From contig CAAFVV010000011.1 of the NCBI GenBank assembly GCA_900766585.1, positions 1-9,207 on the forward strand: DNA of 9,207 bases, read 5' to 3'. This DNA comes from Clostridia bacterium. Lineage in GTDB: Bacteria > Bacillota > Clostridia > Oscillospirales > Acutalibacteraceae. The notes beneath the pieces were generated by a model. The model was not told the origin of the DNA and searched no databases. It was given only the letters and a program-made list of their open reading frames with translations. The position numbers and the translations under genes are program-made. Positions 5,466 through 9,207 of this stretch are shown in pieces (the stretch's first letter is position 1; the number at the start of each line of letters is the position of its first letter).

Positions 5466-8400
5466 ATGACAGCGGAAGAGCTGCTGAAAGCCCGCGCCGG
5501 GGCGCTGGGCGGCGCGGTGCAGAGCCGGTCGGACGGCGGAAACTGGAGCTATGTCCTCAATCGCGGCGAAACGCCGGAGGAAGCGGCGTTTGCCCCGGTG
5601 ACGGGGACGTTTTTTCCGGCGGTTGAGGGCGATGTGCTGTGGCTGCGCACGGCGTATACCGTGCCGGAGCGGGCCGAGGACCTGCCGGTTGCGGGCGAGC
5701 GGATCTATCTGACCTCCAATGTGTTCATCTGCGCCGGAACGGTCTGGATCGACGGCGAAAAGGTGTTTGATGTCCCCTACTGGATGGACATCACCCGTCC
5801 GGACGTGACGGTGGCGGAAAAGGCGGAGCCGGGGCGGACACACACGGTCTGCATCCGGCTGACGCTGCCGCGGCTGTTCACGGGCGACGGCTTCCACTAT
5901 CTCGCGCACATCGGCTGTCAGGCGGCAGACGACCTCGCTTTTTCTGTTGCGGCCTTTTCCGAGGAGCTGCGCTATGCCGCGTCGCTGCCCGGCACGCAGG
6001 AGGTGCTTGACGGCATTCGCCGGGAGCTGCGCGCGCGGATCGCGGACTGCCCCGCTTCGGAGCTGTCCGCGCTGCTGTCGTCGCTTAGGGCGCGGTTCGA
6101 GCCGTTTCGCGATGCCGCCAAGGCGCACACGGTGCATCTGGTGGCACATTCCCACATCGACATCGACTGGCAGTGGGACCGCGAGGACACCTATAACGTG
6201 GCGCGCGGCAATTTTGCCACAATGACCGCCATCATGGATGAGAATCCCGATTTCCGGTTTTCTCAGAGCCAGCCTGCATTGTACCGCTTTGTGGAGGAGC
6301 GGTGGCCGAGGCTGTTTGCCAAAATGCAGGAGGCGGCGGCACGAGGCAGCTGGGACTGCTCCAATGCGGCGCGCTGGGTGGAGTCCGACCTCAATATGGT
6401 GGACGGCGAGTCGCTTGCGCACGGGCTGCTCTACGGCAAGCGCTACATCCGCGAAAAGTTCGGAAAAGAGCCGTGTGTCTGCCATGAGCCGGACACGTTC
6501 GGCCACCCGCGCACGCTGCCGCAGTTCCTGCGCAAGGCGGGCGTGAGCTATTTCTTCCATATGCGCGGCGAGGCGTCGCACATTGTCCACTGGTTCCGCG
6601 CACCGGACGGCAGCACGCTGCTGGCGGTGGCGGATCAGCACAAGGGCGTGCTCGAGATCCCGCGGCTGATCAATAACGCGCTGCGCTATGAGAGAGAGTG
6701 CTGCCTGCATGATTCGCTGTATATGTTCGGCGTCGGCGACCACGGCGGCGGACCGAGCCGTCAGGACATCGCGCGGCTTGCGCGGCTGAACGAAAGCCCG
6801 ATGATGCCGTGCCTGCAATTTTCCTCGCTCGAGGACTTTTTCGACGCCGTGCACGAGCAGGCGGCTTCGGCGGATATCGCGACGCTGGACGGCGAGTTGG
6901 GGCCGGTGTTCGAGGGCTGCTACACCTCCCACGCGGATATGAAGGATGCGCACCGGCGGCTGGAGAACCGTCTGCTGCAGGCGGATGCAGTCAACTTTTT
7001 GCGGGTGCAGGCAGGGCTGCCGGCGGACACCGCTGCCGTCGAGGCGCTGTGGAAGCTGCTGCTGGAATTCCAGTTCCACGACACCATCTGCGGCTGCTCG
7101 GTGCATGCGACCTATGAGCGGGATGTGCCGCTGGCGGAGGAGGCGTGCGCCGCGCTGGATGCCTATATCGACAAGGCGCTGCGCGAGCTGTCGGGCACAA
7201 ACAGTGACTCCGACCGCATTGCCGTGTGGAACCTCTGCCCGTTTGAGCGGGACGAGCCGGTGCGGCTCGACCGCGCGGACGTGCACCCCGCCGCCGGGGA
7301 CGGCACGTCGCTGCCCTGCCAGCTGATCGACGGCAGCGTGTGGTTTATCGCCGAAAAGCTGCCGCCGCTTAGCAAGCGCGAGTACCGGCTGCTGCCCGGT
7401 GCGCCGGAGACGGAGCCGCTGCCCGAGACCTGGGACTGCGTCGTGGAGACGGCGGCATTTTCCTTCCGGCTGCACCCGCAGTACGGCATCATCGAGCGGA
7501 TGACGGACAAGCGCGGCGGGCAAAAGCCGGTGTTTGAGCGAGATTTCACCGCCGAGGCGCGGTCGGGGTATACCTACAATTATGACAACGGCGTGCTGCA
7601 TCTCGACTATGAGCTGCCGCACCCGCGTTCCGCCTGGATCATCGGGCCGGTCGCCCGCCGCGAGACTCTGCTGGAGGCGAAGCCGCGGCTTATTGCCTGC
7701 GGCGCGGTCGCCGATGTGGTCGAGGTCACGCGCAGGGGCGGACACTCGACGTTTGTGCAGCGGATGTGGTTTTACAAATCGCTTCCCCGCGTGGATTTCT
7801 TCACCGATGCCGATTGGCAGGAGCAGGGCACGCCGGACAGCGCCGCGCCGATGCTGCTGTTTTCCCTGCATCCCGAGCTGACGGGGCAGATCCGCGCCCG
7901 CTTTTCCGTCCCCGGCGGCGTGCATGAAAAAGCGCCGGACGGGCTGGCGCACGCCTGCCTGAGCTGGGCGGACGTGTCGGACGAGAACTACGGCTTCACG
8001 CTCTGCAACGACAACAAATACGGCTGCACCGTATCGGGCGCTGCGCTGTCGATGCACTGCCTGCGCTCCTCCTATCAGCCGGACAAGATCGCCGACATCG
8101 GCAGCCACCGCTTCGCCTTTGCGCTGTATCCCCATGCGGGGGACTGCCGCCCGGACGAAGCGGCGCGGCAGGGACGGGCGTTTAACAGCCCCGTGCGCCT
8201 GACGCCGGCGGGAGACGCCGTGCCGTCAGGGCTGTGCCTGCATGCGGAGGGCGCCGTCGTCGGCGGCATTAAGCCGGGCGAGGACGGCGGCGCAGTGGTG
8301 CGTCTCTACGACGTCTGCGGCAGGGGCGGACGGTTTCTGCTGACCCTGGCCGCCCCGGTCACGGCGGCAAAAGAGGTGGATATCACCGAGCGTGACACGA

Positions 8401-8492
8401 TCGGACGGCCGCTGACGGCGGCGGGAAATACCGTGTCGGGTGAGCTTATGCCGTACGAGATCCGTACACTGCACCTCACCTTTGCCGGGTGA
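5466..8492 (+). CDS. Glycoside hydrolase family 38 alpha-mannosidase
   Basis: The 1008-residue protein has the full domain order of large bacterial GH38 enzymes: an N-terminal beta domain (about 1-215), the catalytic barrel (about 220-470), the helical middle domain (about 475-570) and the C-terminal beta-sandwich (about 580-1008). Zinc and catalytic residues are visible: His230 and Asp232 in HSHIDIDW, nucleophile Asp343 in HEPDTFGH, and His538-Asp539 in FQFHDT. GVGDHGGGPS (422-431) and SLPRVDFFTDADW (772-784) are further family marks. There is no signal peptide, so it probably trims alpha-mannosides taken up from host or yeast glycans inside the cell. GAGGAGGGG (5451-5459) lies 6 nt before the ATG, 15 bp after mgtC, so the two form one transcript. 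No sugar transporter is in the window. Linkage preference cannot be read from the sequence. Confidence 0.95.
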   Translation: MTAEELLKARAGALGGAVQSRSDGGNWSYVLNRGETPEEAAFAPVTGTFFPAVEGDVLWLRTAYTVPERAEDLPVAGERIYLTSNVFICAGTVWIDGEKVFDVPYWMDITRPDVTVAEKAEPGRTHTVCIRLTLPRLFTGDGFHYLAHIGCQAADDLAFSVAAFSEELRYAASLPGTQEVLDGIRRELRARIADCPASELSALLSSLRARFEPFRDAAKAHTVHLVAHSHIDIDWQWDREDTYNVARGNFATMTAIMDENPDFRFSQSQPALYRFVEERWPRLFAKMQEAAARGSWDCSNAARWVESDLNMVDGESLAHGLLYGKRYIREKFGKEPCVCHEPDTFGHPRTLPQFLRKAGVSYFFHMRGEASHIVHWFRAPDGSTLLAVADQHKGVLEIPRLINNALRYERECCLHDSLYMFGVGDHGGGPSRQDIARLARLNESPMMPCLQFSSLEDFFDAVHEQAASADIATLDGELGPVFEGCYTSHADMKDAHRRLENRLLQADAVNFLRVQAGLPADTAAVEALWKLLLEFQFHDTICGCSVHATYERDVPLAEEACAALDAYIDKALRELSGTNSDSDRIAVWNLCPFERDEPVRLDRADVHPAAGDGTSLPCQLIDGSVWFIAEKLPPLSKREYRLLPGAPETEPLPETWDCVVETAAFSFRLHPQYGIIERMTDKRGGQKPVFERDFTAEARSGYTYNYDNGVLHLDYELPHPRSAWIIGPVARRETLLEAKPRLIACGAVADVVEVTRRGGHSTFVQRMWFYKSLPRVDFFTDADWQEQGTPDSAAPMLLFSLHPELTGQIRARFSVPGGVHEKAPDGLAHACLSWADVSDENYGFTLCNDNKYGCTVSGAALSMHCLRSSYQPDKIADIGSHRFAFALYPHAGDCRPDEAARQGRAFNSPVRLTPAGDAVPSGLCLHAEGAVVGGIKPGEDGGAVVRLYDVCGRGGRFLLTLAAPVTAAKEVDITERDTIGRPLTAAGNTVSGELMPYEIRTLHLTFAG

Positions 8493-8533
8493 GCAAAAAA
8501 GCGATTGACAACAACATCATTATCTGATAAAAG

Positions 8534-8577
8534 CAGAGCAGCGGCAAAAAAGACCTTTGCCGCTGCTCTGTTTTTTT
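8534..8577 (+). terminator. Strong rho-independent terminator of the mgtC-mannosidase operon
   Basis: CAGAGCAGCGGCAAA (8534-8548) and its perfect inverted copy (8556-8570) form a 15-bp stem with a 7-nt loop, followed directly by seven T (8571-8577). It begins 41 bp after the mannosidase stop. This is the clearest terminator in the window. Confidence 0.95.
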
Positions 8578-8616
8578 GTCTTTTGCCGCCTGTCGGGAGC
8601 GGCTTTATCCGTTGTT

Positions 8617-8633
8617 ATGTCCGAATAAGACAT
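8617..8633. promoter_or_regulatory. ATGTC-N7-GACAT dyad, distal copy
   Basis: ATGTC (8617-8621) and GACAT (8629-8633) flank a 7-nt centre. The same 17-bp arrangement returns at 8816-8832, and 14 of 17 bases are identical. This copy is centred about 263 bp upstream of the predicted start of transcription of the secreted-protein gene. Confidence 0.45.
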
Positions 8634-8815
8634 CTCACGGACGGAAATTGCCATATCTGACGCATTTATTGGTCGCTGAGGGCAAATTCAGACGCACAAT
8701 ATCAAGATATAGCGGGACAAAGGCGGGGTATTGCGGTAATATCTCCCAAAAACACGGAAAATATGCCCGGAAAAATTTTCATATCAGGTTGTCAACTGAG
8801 TACGGCGAATAGAAG

Positions 8816-8832
8816 ATGTCTGAAAATGACAT
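8816..8832. promoter_or_regulatory. ATGTC-N7-GACAT dyad, proximal copy
   Basis: ATGTC (8816-8820) and GACAT (8828-8832) flank the centre TGAAAAT. It ends 20 bp upstream of the -35 box at 8853 and is centred near -64, a common place for an activator. The partner copy is at 8617-8633. The regulator is unknown. Confidence 0.5.
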
Positions 8833-8852
8833 AATGTTGTCGTCCTGTGCCA

Positions 8853-8881
8853 TTTACAATAAAATGTCACAATGGTATCCT
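8853..8881 (+). promoter_or_regulatory. Predicted promoter of the secreted-protein gene
   Basis: TTTACA (8853-8858) and TATCCT (8876-8881) are 17 nt apart. Transcription would begin near 8888, giving a leader of about 74 nt. The leader carries a small hairpin TGTGC-TTTTT-GCACA (8897-8911). GGTATC (8874-8879), at the -10 box, is the inverted copy of GATACC (8933-8938). The -10 box is not ideal, so strength is uncertain. Confidence 0.5.
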
Positions 8882-8961
8882 TAGGTAAAGACAAATTGTG
8901 CTTTTTGCACATTTCCCAATCCGGACCCCAAAGATACCCTAAAATGTAAGGAGGAAAAGGC

Positions 8962-9207
8962 ATGTTAAAAGCAAACGCAAAAAAAGTGTTGGCGCTGGTG
9001 TTGGCGGCGCTGATGCTCGCCGGTGCCGTTCCGGCTGCCATTTTCAGCTTGGCAGCGGACACCGTCGGAAAGGCTGTACACACCGACCTGTTTGTTCCGA
9101 ACGTCATCACATCGAAAGATGGAGACGGCAACGTGGCTTCCACGGCACTGGCGGAGAACTGGGATGCCAACCTCGTCGATTCAAAAGACGTGAAGATGGG
9201 CACCTGC
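8962..9207 (+). CDS. Secreted protein of unknown function, N-terminal part
   Basis: From ATG at 8962 the frame stays open for 82 codons to the window edge. AAGGAGG (8948-8954) lies 7 nt before it, a perfect ribosome site. The first 32 residues are a signal peptide: a Lys-rich start (MLKANAKK), a long hydrophobic core from about 9 to 28, and a likely signal peptidase I site after Ala31 or Ala32 (FSLAA). There is no lipobox cysteine. The mature part begins DTVGKAVHTD and is rich in Asp, Asn and Gly, with no domain I recognise so far. It has its own promoter and probably acts outside the cell, as a surface or solute-binding protein or as an extracellular enzyme. The true function lies in the missing part. 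Confidence 0.85.
   Translation, partial: MLKANAKKVLALVLAALMLAGAVPAAIFSLAADTVGKAVHTDLFVPNVITSKDGDGNVASTALAENWDANLVDSKDVKMGTC

Larger units (their letters stand above)
8579..8850. other. AT-richer intergenic region without a convincing gene
   Basis: This stretch lies between the terminator and the promoter of the secreted-protein gene. The only plus-strand frame of any size starts with TTG inside the terminator T-run, has no ribosome site and shows no protein-like pattern. A short frame from 8816 to 8884 (22 codons) has only a weak ribosome site. It holds the two 17-bp dyads listed separately, a palindrome ATATC-AA-GATAT (8699-8710) and a near repeat TCTGACGCA/TCAGACGCA (8656-8664 and 8688-8696). 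I recognise no known riboswitch. Confidence 0.6.

Noticed and set aside
4776..8135. Open minus-strand frame of 1119 codons antisense to mgtC and the mannosidase
   Set aside because: It is Arg/His/Gln-rich, has no ribosome site or family motif, and is the usual mirror of a GC-rich gene with GC-biased third positions. The plus strand has clear MgtC and GH38 motifs.
8576..8812. 78-codon plus frame after the mannosidase terminator
   Set aside because: It starts with TTG inside the T-run, has no ribosome site and shows no protein-like pattern.
8816..8884. 22-codon frame MSENDIMLSS...
   Set aside because: Only a weak ribosome site; it overlaps the dyad and the promoter of the next gene, so it is probably chance.
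8784..9203. 139-codon minus frame opposite the secreted-protein gene
   Set aside because: It is the mirror of a clear signal-peptide gene with a perfect ribosome site on the plus strand.

Overview
The window looks like chromosomal DNA of a GC-rich, low-branching Firmicute, most likely a gut clostridium of the Oscillospiraceae/Ruminococcaceae type. The reasons are strong AGGAGG-type ribosome sites before most genes, very GC-rich third codon positions, TTGACA/TATAAT promoters, hairpin plus T-run terminators, and gene content typical of that group. No exact species can be named from the sequence. I see no phage, CRISPR or toxin system and no clearly new multi-gene system. The unusual material is in the non-coding parts.

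Left part, read on the minus strand: a three-gene operon, trkA (3752 to 2394), trkH (2373 to 916) and a small SGNH/GDSL hydrolase (889 to 254). TrkA and TrkH are the regulatory and channel subunits of a potassium uptake system. The hydrolase has its own strong ribosome site 26 bp after trkH. Beyond it, at 152-195, lies the 5' half of a leucine tRNA (anticodon CAA) with a good promoter, but the T arm and a proper 3' end are missing. A weak terminator follows at 100-121. Positions 1-99 hold a GNRA-capped hairpin and a short direct repeat but no gene.

Middle: upstream of trkA is a broken gene (3973 to about 4445, minus) for the end of a protein with three repeats of a G-[DN]-D pattern. It has its own strong terminator at 3919-3958. 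A 41-bp dyad upstream of it (4516-4556) has a matching partner of the same length in the trkA leader (3786-3826), which points to a shared regulatory element or to duplication. The trkA leader also holds a 5-codon reading frame with a strong ribosome site.

Right part, read on the plus strand: a near-consensus promoter (4698-4726) drives a MgtC/SapB-family membrane protein (4773-5450) and, 15 bp further on, a large GH38 alpha-mannosidase (5466-8492). A 15-bp-stem terminator follows at 8534-8577. About 380 bp of AT-richer intergenic DNA carries two copies of a 17-bp dyad and a promoter. The window closes in the first 82 codons of a secreted protein (8962 onward). Two of the three gene groups concern ion homeostasis (K+ uptake and MgtC). 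The coupling of a cytoplasmic mannosidase to mgtC, and of a GDSL hydrolase to trk, is not explained by known pathways.
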